Part shown: positions 1 through 6,171 of the stretch, in pieces | Layout: every line of letters starts with the position of its first letter | Position numbering within the stretch: the first letter of the stretch is position 1 | DNA from: Candidatus Njordarchaeota archaeon | Lineage (GTDB): Archaea; Asgardarchaeota; Njordarchaeia; Njordarchaeales; Njordarchaeaceae | Direction: 5' to 3' | Assembly: GCA_029856615.1 (NCBI GenBank) | Contig: JAHKLF010000027.1 | Coordinates: forward strand, 1 to 10,918 | Length of the DNA: 10,918 nucleotides | The notes under the pieces: generated by a model | Told to the model about the DNA's origin: nothing | Seen by the model: only the letters and a program-made list of their open reading frames with translations | Database searches by the model: none | Translations under genes and position numbers: made by a program

Positions 1-849
1 CTGGAAAAGGAACCTTCAAAACCAGATTTATTCTTATACTTAGGGCAAAAAAGAATTACATTAGCGCTCAGATTTAACATGCTTACATCACCCTTATTAC
101 CCGATATGATAAACTACTTATCCAATGCATTGAGAAAAACCGATATTACTATTAAGCTATATGGTGAAAGGAGTATAGAAACCCTTTACAATCAACTTAA
201 GGAACTTCCGCCCACCAAGTTAATGCATGTCTCAGAGTTATTCTTCGACCAACAAACCTGTGGTACGTTGTCGTCCATATTAAATCATTTTACTGAAATA
301 CATGTTATAAGAGCACTTTCTAGTGGGGAGAACTTTGTTCTCATGATCTCTTCAGAACCCCAAATCACTATTGATGCCAGAGGATTAAACACAACGCGTC
401 GATTTGTCATTTTAGAAGAATTTTTATCCACTTATTCTAAGGAACTTCATCGTGTCATTAGGTCTGTTTATTTAGATGTTAAAGATGAAAGTATGGTAAA
501 GAAACTTCTTAATTTTATTAAGAATCTGCACGTGGATAAACAATACGAGCTTATGCTAATTGATAATGGCGAATTAGAGCTCATGTTGAGACATGAAAGC
601 AGCGTTTTTTTAGTTACAATCTCTGGCGATGAAAAAGCGAAAATTGATGAATTACTGCCAAAGCTTTTGCGCGTTGTTGAACTCACGCTCAATAATAACA
701 TCTTTATGGAACTTAAGATCAGGGATGAAATGATATTTGAGAAAATTAATGCAAATCCGTCATACAAAGTTATATCCTTGGAAATAGACTGGTTTAAGGT
801 ACTCGAAGACGATATTCTAAATTACCTTAAACTGCGATCTATTAAGTGA
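1..849 (+). CDS. Unknown protein, 5'-truncated by window edge
   Basis: I do not recognise this protein. The reading frame is open from base 1 through the internal ATG at 79 to the TGA at 847-849, so the gene very probably starts upstream; at least 282 residues are visible. The 26 codons before the ATG at 79 read as ordinary protein (Leu-Glu-Lys-Glu-Pro, then alternating hydrophobic residues). The protein looks soluble, with alternating beta-like hydrophobic stretches and amphipathic helices and no signal peptide, membrane segment or Cys cluster. The last 120 residues alternate strands and helices (YELMLIDNGELELML, then VFLVTIS, then a Leu-rich helix), vaguely like a small alpha/beta sensor fold, but that is only an impression. 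Its stop overlaps the ribosome-binding region of the amidotransferase gene, so the two are surely co-transcribed. No function is assigned. Confidence 0.75.
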   Translation: MEKEPSKPDLFLYLGQKRITLALRFNMLTSPLLPDMINYLSNALRKTDITIKLYGERSIETLYNQLKELPPTKLMHVSELFFDQQTCGTLSSILNHFTEIHVIRALSSGENFVLMISSEPQITIDARGLNTTRRFVILEEFLSTYSKELHRVIRSVYLDVKDESMVKKLLNFIKNLHVDKQYELMLIDNGELELMLRHESSVFLVTISGDEKAKIDELLPKLLRVVELTLNNNIFMELKIRDEMIFEKINANPSYKVISLEIDWFKVLEDDILNYLKLRSIK

Positions 850-854
850 TTATA

Positions 855-2285
855 ATGTGCGGCATCGCCGGGGCTTATAGCTTCCAAGGTAGTGATATTT
901 CAACTTATCTAAAGAAGATGCTTTATATTCTTCGACACCGTGGTCCCCATGGTTGCGGAGCAATTATAAGGGATAAAGTTGTATATGGATCCATTGATGA
1001 AATTACGTTTCCAAGAGGCGAAATTGGAATCGGATATAATATGCTTAATATCATTGGAAAAGGTCCCCAACCCATTCCAAATGAAAAGAATGACCTTTGG
1101 CTTGTGCATGACGGTGAGATCTATAACTTTATGCAATTGCGAAACAAATTATCCTCGAGACATACATTTCGTACTAATATCAACTCAGAAGCTATCCTTC
1201 ATGCTTATGAGGATTTACAATTACATTTAATTGACGGAGTTTTTGCATTCGCGATTTATGATATTAACAATGAATGCTTAGAAATTTATAGGGATTTTAT
1301 TGGCGCAAAGCCGCTCTTTTACTGCAAAGCAAGAAATATCTTTATGTTTGCATCAGAAAGAAAGGCATTTCTTCCATTTTGTACTCCGCCAAGTCGATTA
1401 CCCCCAGGCCATAGACTCATCATTGAAAGGGATTCAATTAGTTTGGAGAAATTTTATAGCTTGGATGACATACCAATTCTCTCAATGAAGAATGTAGATA
1501 AAATGATCCAAGTACTAGAAAATGCATTAATAAAAGCCGTTGAAAAGCGACTTTATAAACCAACAGCAATTCTATTTTCGGGAGGAATTGATAGCTCATT
1601 GATATCGAAGATAGCTTCTGATCTCGGGGGGGATATTCGATTATATACTGTGGGGTTACGAGGCTCTCGGGATATTAAAAGCGCGATTGCGGCTTCAAGA
1701 GAATTAGGATTAGAGATCTCAATTTATGAAATAAAGGAAAACGAAGTACCTGAGCTTTTCAGTTTAATAGCTCGAATTATTGATGAGCCCGATCCATTAA
1801 AAATCTTGATTGGAATACCTATTTATATCGCTGCTAGAGAAATCGCTAAAGACGGTTTTAGAGTTGTTCTTTTAGGTCAAGGTGCAGATGAATTATTTGG
1901 AGGATATGCAAGATATCTGAATTTCAAAAAAGAGGAGATTGAGATTGAGATGCTAAACGACCTCAGAAATATTCATATAAAAAATGCTGAACGCGATGAC
2001 CATTGCTTGCTAAGGAATAGCGTGGAAGGACGATTTCCTTACTTAGATATGGAAATAATAAAAATAGCGCTCAGTATTCCAGTTGAGTACAAGATTAGAA
2101 ATAATGTCAGAAAGTGGATATTACGAAAAGTCGCCAAAAAAATAGGTTTGCCTACGAGTATTGTTACAAAAGAGAAAAAAGCTATTCAATACGGTAGCGG
2201 TGTTGTTAAGGTCATGAAACAATTTGCCAAGAAATGTAAGATAACTTTAGAAGAATTAGCTAGGAAGGCCATCCAAGCGGAGTGA
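855..2285 (+). CDS. Asparagine synthetase-like glutamine amidotransferase (AsnB family)
   Basis: AsnB enzymes use ATP to adenylate a carboxylate and amidate it with ammonia from glutamine. I start at ATG 855, not the GTG at 846, because the N-terminal nucleophile must be Cys2, giving MCGIAG and 476 residues. The class II glutaminase half (2 to about 200) has RHRGP at 27-31 and HDGEIYN at 85-91. The synthetase half has the PP-loop SGGIDSS (242-248), GQGADELFGGY (341-351), and ERDDH with RNSVEGRFPYLD (379-398), all intact. The protein is shorter than E. coli AsnB (554). Three positions that bind glutamine in E. coli AsnB differ: Arg49 aligns with Met63, Asn74 with Asp86, Asp98 with Asn110. The true acceptor may be aspartate or another carboxylate. 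A weak AGTGAT site lies at 845-850 over the upstream stop. Family assignment is certain; asparagine as product is not. Confidence 0.93.
   Translation: MCGIAGAYSFQGSDISTYLKKMLYILRHRGPHGCGAIIRDKVVYGSIDEITFPRGEIGIGYNMLNIIGKGPQPIPNEKNDLWLVHDGEIYNFMQLRNKLSSRHTFRTNINSEAILHAYEDLQLHLIDGVFAFAIYDINNECLEIYRDFIGAKPLFYCKARNIFMFASERKAFLPFCTPPSRLPPGHRLIIERDSISLEKFYSLDDIPILSMKNVDKMIQVLENALIKAVEKRLYKPTAILFSGGIDSSLISKIASDLGGDIRLYTVGLRGSRDIKSAIAASRELGLEISIYEIKENEVPELFSLIARIIDEPDPLKILIGIPIYIAAREIAKDGFRVVLLGQGADELFGGYARYLNFKKEEIEIEMLNDLRNIHIKNAERDDHCLLRNSVEGRFPYLDMEIIKIALSIPVEYKIRNNVRKWILRKVAKKIGLPTSIVTKEKKAIQYGSGVVKVMKQFAKKCKITLEELARKAIQAE
2279..2285 (+). promoter_or_regulatory. Shine-Dalgarno site overlapping the AsnB-like stop
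   Basis: GGAGTGA, followed by T, is close to the archaeal consensus GGAGGTGAT. It lies 7 bases before the ATG at 2293 and contains the stop codon of the preceding gene. This supports translational coupling of the two genes and fixes the start of the radical SAM protein. Confidence 0.7.
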
Positions 2286-2292
2286 TTAGATA

Positions 2293-3345
2293 ATGTCTTG
2301 TGATATTTGTCCATTTAATTGTAAGGGGGCAAAAGAGACCCCTTATGGCTTATGCAATGTCATTAAACTTGAAGAAAAAACTGGTTTAACTTTCTTAAAC
2401 TATGGATTGGTTGAATATGGACTCAGTTGTCCAGAGAAACTTGGCTTCTTTCACTTTTACCCCGGTCATGAAACACTCTACATTGTTACATCGGGATGCA
2501 ACCTTAAATGCTTTTTATGCCGTGAATATTCCTTAGTATTCGGGAATTTGAAGAGGACACTAAAATACGCTAAAAAGCTACTTCCTCAAGACATAATAAA
2601 TTTGGCTCACAAAGTTAATGCTACGAACATTATCTTCTCATGCAACTCCATTTTGAATTACGAATTCTTAATGCAGGTGATACGCCTAGCAATAAAAGAA
2701 AATATAGGTGTTGGTATCATAACACACGGTGTTTTTAACACTCGGAAAATAAGGAGCATCATTGAACTTGCTGATGCATTCTTAGTTCGCTTTTTTGGTT
2801 TCTCCGAAAGATCATATAGTAAATTAACGATATTGCCAACAGGTTATAGGTATGCAAAAATATTTTCCGAAGAGGCATATAGGCATCATAAGTTACTCGA
2901 AATATCATATACGCTGGTCCCGAGCATTAATGATGATCCAAATGAAATCTCTTCCTTTTTAGAATGGATTTCTTGCCATTTTGGGTACAATATCCCAATA
3001 CATTTCCGGCGCTTTTATCCAAAATACTTTCTCAGTCATCGTACTCCCACACGAACAAGAGAGTTAAAAAGAGCATGGAAAGAAGCTAAAGAAAGGGGTT
3101 TCAGATACGTTTACATTGATGATGTTTTTGAAGGCGTAGAGAGAAATACCTATTGTTCGGAAGATGGAGAACTCCTGATCATGAGAATTGGAGAGTTCAT
3201 TAAAGTAATGAATTTAGAGGGGAAAAAATGTGTGCGATGTGGAAAGGAAATTCCATTAGTGAGGAAAGCTAAAAGTAATTATCACGATACTACGTTACGG
3301 TACAAATTTATAGTAGACGGCAATACCACGTCGAATAGTACATAA
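2293..3345 (+). CDS. Divergent radical SAM protein, AmmeMemoRadiSam/COG1180-like
   Basis: This 350-residue protein aligns from end to end, by memory of family motifs, with the radical SAM enzyme of the AmmeMemoRadiSam group, related to pyruvate-formate-lyase activase. An N-terminal Cys set (C3, C6, C10, C21) precedes an HFYPG motif (54-58). The [4Fe-4S]-binding CX3CX2C is at C69, C73 and C76. Further family landmarks are HFRRFYP, RTPT and NTYC, and the C-terminus has a CVRCG knuckle (C313, C316) like the family's zinc-ribbon end. Oddities: the family's Tyr-Asn-Glu-Pro SAM-contact segment reads Cys-Asn-Ser-Ile (117-120); the usual D-x-K near the barrel centre is replaced in VRFFGFSE; and the second knuckle has lost a Cys (NTYCSEDG). 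Cluster binding is therefore likely, but the chemistry may be altered. The gene sits 7 bases after the amidotransferase gene, with a strong ribosome site, so they form one operon. Substrate unknown; AMMECR1 and Memo partners are absent here. Confidence 0.88.
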   Translation: MSCDICPFNCKGAKETPYGLCNVIKLEEKTGLTFLNYGLVEYGLSCPEKLGFFHFYPGHETLYIVTSGCNLKCFLCREYSLVFGNLKRTLKYAKKLLPQDIINLAHKVNATNIIFSCNSILNYEFLMQVIRLAIKENIGVGIITHGVFNTRKIRSIIELADAFLVRFFGFSERSYSKLTILPTGYRYAKIFSEEAYRHHKLLEISYTLVPSINDDPNEISSFLEWISCHFGYNIPIHFRRFYPKYFLSHRTPTRTRELKRAWKEAKERGFRYVYIDDVFEGVERNTYCSEDGELLIMRIGEFIKVMNLEGKKCVRCGKEIPLVRKAKSNYHDTTLRYKFIVDGNTTSNST

Positions 3346-3418
3346 TGGATAATAAAAAGCATACATGCATCAGACTTTTGCATTAGGAATTAAATCCTTT
3401 TGTAATTATATTACATCG

Positions 3419-3430
3419 TTTGTATTTTTA
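3419..3430 (+). terminator. Possible T-rich archaeal terminator after the left operon
   Basis: TTTGTATTTTTA follows an earlier CCTTTTG tract, 75-85 bases after the radical SAM stop and before the promoter of the next gene. Archaeal polymerase can stop at such T-rich runs without a hairpin. It is weak evidence, because the whole intergenic region is AT-rich. Confidence 0.3.
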
Positions 3431-3447
3431 CTTAAATATTTTAGACT

Positions 3448-3477
3448 CAATATATTGTTCTCTAAATATTGTATATT
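3448..3477. repeat. AT-rich palindromes upstream of first AbrB-PhoU gene
   Basis: CAATATATTG at 3448-3457 is a perfect 10-base palindrome. It is followed by AATAT-TGT-ATATT at 3465-3477, an inverted repeat with a 3-base spacer. The hexamer ATATTG occurs in both, 14 bases apart. They lie 45-75 bases upstream of the best TATA box, where a regulator could bind. AbrB-type proteins bind AT-rich symmetric DNA, so autoregulation is conceivable. In AT-rich DNA such palindromes also arise by chance. Confidence 0.3.
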
Positions 3478-3514
3478 AAACTTCTAGTAATGTATGGATA
3501 TATATTTACGGACT

Positions 3515-3530
3515 CGGAATTTTTATATAT
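3515..3530 (+). promoter_or_regulatory. BRE/TATA-type promoter of first AbrB-PhoU gene
   Basis: CGGAAT followed by TTTTATATAT resembles an archaeal TFB-recognition element plus TATA box. With the usual 24-27 base spacing, transcription would start near 3550, leaving a leader of about 20-25 bases that includes the ribosome site at 3562-3568. This is the clearest promoter in the window. Confidence 0.55.
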
Positions 3531-3561
3531 GTATTTATACGTTATTTATCTTAGAAGTTGT

Positions 3562-3568
3562 GGAGGGG
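3562..3568 (+). promoter_or_regulatory. Shine-Dalgarno site fixing the start at 3574
   Basis: GGAGGGG sits 5 bases before ATG 3574. It shows that the 35 in-frame codons upstream (from 3469), which read through the promoter and look unlike protein, are not part of the gene. Confidence 0.75.
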
Positions 3569-3573
3569 CTCTC

Positions 3574-4641
3574 ATGGCTGTTAGGACTCTACTTAAGTTG
3601 GGAAAGTCCTCTCTTGTTGTAGTTTTACCTAAAGATTGGTTAAGAGAGGTAGGTCTTAGAAGCGGTGATAAAGTTCTAGTAAAGCAGGAGGAGGATGGTA
3701 GTCTCAAAATCATTCCAGCTAATATGTCTTTGAGCGATGAAACACTCAGAGCACGCGTTGTGGTTAATTTAGATAAATGCGGAGACGAGAAGTTAGTTCA
3801 AAGGCTTCTTGTAGCTAATTACCTCATAGGAAATGACACAGTCACCATCATATCCAAGAAAAGTGTTATTCCGCCCCATACTTTAAAGAGTGTAAGAGAG
3901 GTAATATCTAAGCTAAGAGGCTTTGAGATAATTGAACAACGGCCGGATTTAATAGTCCTCCAATGCATGACGGATGCAACAAAATTCTCTATGGAGAATC
4001 TCGTCGGCCGCTTACTTGCATTGATTCTATCAATGGTTGACTATGTTAAAAAAGCGTTCGACGAAGGAAAAATGGAATATCTTAAAGAAATACCTTTCTT
4101 AGAAGATGAACTGGACAGGATATACTGGTTCGGTGTGCGTCAATTATTGATGGTTCAAAGGAATAGAGCTCTAGCAAAATTTGTAGGAATAGAATCTGCA
4201 TTGCATATTGTAGGTAATAGAACAATACTTAAAGTTTTAGAATTAGCTGGGGATTACTTAGAAGAGATAGCTAAAGATCTACTAAGAGCTCAATGGGAGC
4301 AGCTAGAAAAGTGCGAAGCCTTTAGAAAAGCGATTTCGAATCTTGTAGATCAAATAGAGGACATCATAGGAGATACCTTGCGGGCATTTAACGGTCTGGA
4401 TATATTTCTGGCAAATGAGATTCTAGAAAGAGTTGCTCAGTTAGAAAAACAAATCCATGAAAATGCTGAAAAAATTCTCTTAGGACTCTCGGATGTGAAG
4501 ACAGGAGGAATAATAATGAAAGTATTTACAAGATTAGTAGATATGGCTAAAAGTCTTGGAGTTGTATGCGAAGTCGTGATAAATAGATCCATGGAAGAGC
4601 CAGGAAGGATGGCAAGAGGCTGCATATATAGGGAAGTCTAA
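3574..4641 (+). CDS. AbrB-PhoU fusion regulator, first of tandem pair
   Basis: This 355-residue archaeal protein joins a SpoVT/AbrB-type DNA-binding domain (about 4-48, with LKLGKSSLVVVLPKDW and GLRSGDKV) to a PhoU-like helical region. A middle segment (60-135) of mixed strands and helices links them. The PhoU part carries the metal-binding type sequence EDELDRIY (177-184), and a second helical repeat follows from about 215. Family members are usually called phosphate uptake regulators, but few have been tested. It is probably a cytoplasmic dimeric transcription factor; no membrane segment is seen. The start is set by GGAGGGG at 3562. It has its own promoter and is not part of the upstream operon. 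A paralogue follows 149 bases downstream. No pst transporter genes lie in the window, so the target regulon cannot be inferred locally. The C-terminus is basic and Gly/Arg/Met-rich, unlike the paralogue's. Confidence 0.9.
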   Translation: MAVRTLLKLGKSSLVVVLPKDWLREVGLRSGDKVLVKQEEDGSLKIIPANMSLSDETLRARVVVNLDKCGDEKLVQRLLVANYLIGNDTVTIISKKSVIPPHTLKSVREVISKLRGFEIIEQRPDLIVLQCMTDATKFSMENLVGRLLALILSMVDYVKKAFDEGKMEYLKEIPFLEDELDRIYWFGVRQLLMVQRNRALAKFVGIESALHIVGNRTILKVLELAGDYLEEIAKDLLRAQWEQLEKCEAFRKAISNLVDQIEDIIGDTLRAFNGLDIFLANEILERVAQLEKQIHENAEKILLGLSDVKTGGIIMKVFTRLVDMAKSLGVVCEVVINRSMEEPGRMARGCIYREV

Positions 4642-4707
4642 TAATATCGCTATCATTCGCTCCTAATATGCGTATATATGAATATCAATTATATCAAAAA
4701 ATTCACT

Positions 4708-4740
4708 TATCTTCATAAAAAAACATATTCTATCTTCATA
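4708..4740. repeat. Direct repeat TATCTTCATA, 23 bases apart
   Basis: The 10-base sequence TATCTTCATA occurs exactly at 4708-4717 and again at 4731-4740, upstream of the second AbrB-PhoU gene. The period of 23 bases is about two helical turns, so a dimeric protein could bind both copies on the same DNA face. The pair lies 50-83 bases before the ATG, just upstream of the TATA-like sequence. A single related hexamer (TATCTT) sits near the start of the first paralogue, at 3546-3551. Confidence 0.45.
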
Positions 4741-4762
4741 CAATTAATGCTTTACTAATACA

Positions 4763-4773
4763 TGTATATATAA
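4763..4773 (+). promoter_or_regulatory. TATA-like box close to the second AbrB-PhoU start
   Basis: TGTATATATAA is a good archaeal TATA box, but its centre is only about 23 bases before ATG 4791. Transcription would then start at or near the ATG itself, giving a leaderless message. The poor ribosome site just upstream (AAAGG before CGCCAAAAATG) agrees with this. A second TATA-like run at 4671-4678 could serve a longer leader instead. Confidence 0.4.
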
Positions 4774-4790
4774 TTAGAAAGGCGCCAAAA

Positions 4791-5828
4791 ATGCTAAGAA
4801 GAAAACTCGTAAGATTAGGAAAATCCAGTTTAGTGATCTCCTTACCTAAAGATTGGCTGAGAGACTTTAACTTAAGGGCTGGTGATGAGATAGCAATACT
4901 TATAGAAAAAAATGGTTGCTTAAAAGTCCTTCCACCAAAACTTATCAGCCAGACAAAAACGAATCCCATTGTAATTAATGTTGAAAAATGTAACCAAGAA
5001 AAATTATTAGAGAGATTACTGATAGCTTCATATGTTGTAGGACGCGACCCCATAATCATCGAAAATAGATTAGGATTAACAGAAGATCAATTAAATGAGA
5101 CGAGGAACGTCATAAATAAAATCAGAGGCATCGAAATCGTGAAAGAAAGCCCAACTCATATAGTACTCAGAACATTTTTAGACCCAACAAAATATCCCTT
5201 AACCGGCTTATTAAGGAGACTAACAAATTTAATTCGCACAATGCTAGAATATTTAATAACGGCTATTAAGGAGAAATCCCAAAGTTACCTTGAGGAGATA
5301 ATCCACATAGAAGAGGAAATCGATCGAATATATTTCTCAGCACTCCGACAGATATTCTTAGCCCATAAAGATGAAACAATAGCTAGTTCGATAGGTATTA
5401 GATCTCCCTCCGAGCTTTTGAGCCTTAGAATGGCTATAAAAATGTTTGAGCTTTTGGCAGATACATTAGCTGATTTAGCTGAAAAAGGATTGAAACTTCA
5501 AACTTCTGTCTTTAGCCAAATCAATGAATACTCTGATCTCAAGTCTCTATTACTGGATATTTCTACAGCAATGGATACGATTACAAAAACACTAATCTAT
5601 GGAAATGTCGCTCTCATTAATGAGTTACTTAATAGAATAGAAAGTATAAGGTTCCTTAGCGAGAAAGTAGATTCGTTCGTTGTTAGAAAAATCCGTAGTA
5701 TGGAGTTAGCTTGTTGGGTAAGAGAGGTATCTTGGAAATTATTAAGCATACTAGAAACTATACGGGTTGTTGCGGAAATAGCTATAAACATTGTAGTAGA
5801 CAAAGCTGACAGAAAATTTGAATGCTAA
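4791..5828 (+). CDS. AbrB-PhoU fusion regulator, second of tandem pair
   Basis: This 345-residue protein is a clear paralogue of the preceding gene. Its AbrB-type domain (4-48) contains LVRLGKSSLVISLPKDWL and LRAGDE. The linker region shares VINVEKC and an AS/AN-Y-x-x-G stretch with its neighbour. Its PhoU-like helical region carries EEEIDRIY (174-181), matching EDELDRIY next door. It is presumably a DNA-binding regulator of the archaeal PhoU type; neither ligand nor metal has been shown. The DNA-binding domain is the best conserved part, whereas the C-terminal helices diverge, suggesting similar operators but different signals or partners. Two exact TATCTTCATA repeats and a TATA box precede the gene, so it can be regulated separately. 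Its stop is 3 bases from the end of a convergent minus-strand gene. Regulation of phosphate uptake is an inference from family naming only. Confidence 0.9.
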   Translation: MLRRKLVRLGKSSLVISLPKDWLRDFNLRAGDEIAILIEKNGCLKVLPPKLISQTKTNPIVINVEKCNQEKLLERLLIASYVVGRDPIIIENRLGLTEDQLNETRNVINKIRGIEIVKESPTHIVLRTFLDPTKYPLTGLLRRLTNLIRTMLEYLITAIKEKSQSYLEEIIHIEEEIDRIYFSALRQIFLAHKDETIASSIGIRSPSELLSLRMAIKMFELLADTLADLAEKGLKLQTSVFSQINEYSDLKSLLLDISTAMDTITKTLIYGNVALINELLNRIESIRFLSEKVDSFVVRKIRSMELACWVREVSWKLLSILETIRVVAEIAINIVVDKADRKFEC

Positions 5829-5831
5829 GCA

Positions 5832-6080
5832 TTACAAAACGAGAATCGATCGAGTTAAAAGAAAAATGAGAAGAATAAAAATAACGAACAGTATTAGGGG
5901 TAAAAACAGCGTAAGAAAGATAATGATCTGCATTGAAAAGTCTGGTACCCGCTTACTTATTGAATTCATCTTCCCTCTCTGAATACCTATCATTTCTTCA
6001 ATTCTTCTAAGACGAAATTCTATCTCAGAAAGTCTTGTTTCTATCCATTGAAGCCTCTCTTTTAAGAACTCATCGCTCAT
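5832..6080 (-). CDS. Small coiled-coil, single-pass membrane protein
   Basis: I do not recognise a family. Starting at the ATG at 6080, the product has 82 residues; a TTG at 6089 would add three. Residues 2-35 form a charged amphipathic helix with heptad-like spacing of Leu/Ile (WIETRLSEIEFRLRRIEEM), typical of a coiled coil. Residues 50-76 are an unbroken hydrophobic membrane segment, followed by a short tail with one Arg. The likely topology is a cytoplasmic coiled coil anchored in the membrane by its C-terminus. A chance frame would rarely pair a clean coiled coil with a membrane helix. Still, the gene is short, its ribosome site is weak (GAG-rich), and no homologue can be checked here. 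Its end is 3 bases from the AbrB-PhoU stop, and it is divergent from the 6172 gene. Confidence 0.6.
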   Translation of the reverse strand: MSDEFLKERLQWIETRLSEIEFRLRRIEEMIGIQRGKMNSISKRVPDFSMQIIIFLTLFLPLILFVIFILLIFLLTRSILVL

Positions 6081-6171
6081 TAATCTCAACTCTCTAGCAT
6101 ATCCATTATCTTAATATTAGATTTTTGCTCGGAGATATCTTAAGTTTTTTAGGGAGAAATGAGGGGAAGAA
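6081..6171. promoter_or_regulatory. Divergent intergenic region
   Basis: These 91 bases must hold the promoters of both flanking genes. For the plus strand, CTTAATATTAG (6110-6120) is a plausible TATA region, followed by the palindrome AGATATCT (6133-6140) and the ribosome site GAGGGG (6161-6166), 5 bases before ATG 6172. No convincing minus-strand TATA box stands out. Confidence 0.35.

Noticed and set aside
846..854. GTG start three codons before the amidotransferase Met
   Set aside because: The class II glutaminase needs Cys directly after the initiator Met, which only ATG 855 provides.
3469..3573. N-terminal extension of the first AbrB-PhoU protein
   Set aside because: It reads through the TATA box, looks unlike the family's N-terminus, and the GGAGGGG site plus paralogue alignment place the start at 3574.
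3346..3573. C/D-box RNA, tRNA or CRISPR repeat in the largest gap
   Set aside because: No paired RUGAUGA/CUGA boxes, tRNA arms or spaced identical repeats could be found; the region is explained by promoter and terminator-like DNA.
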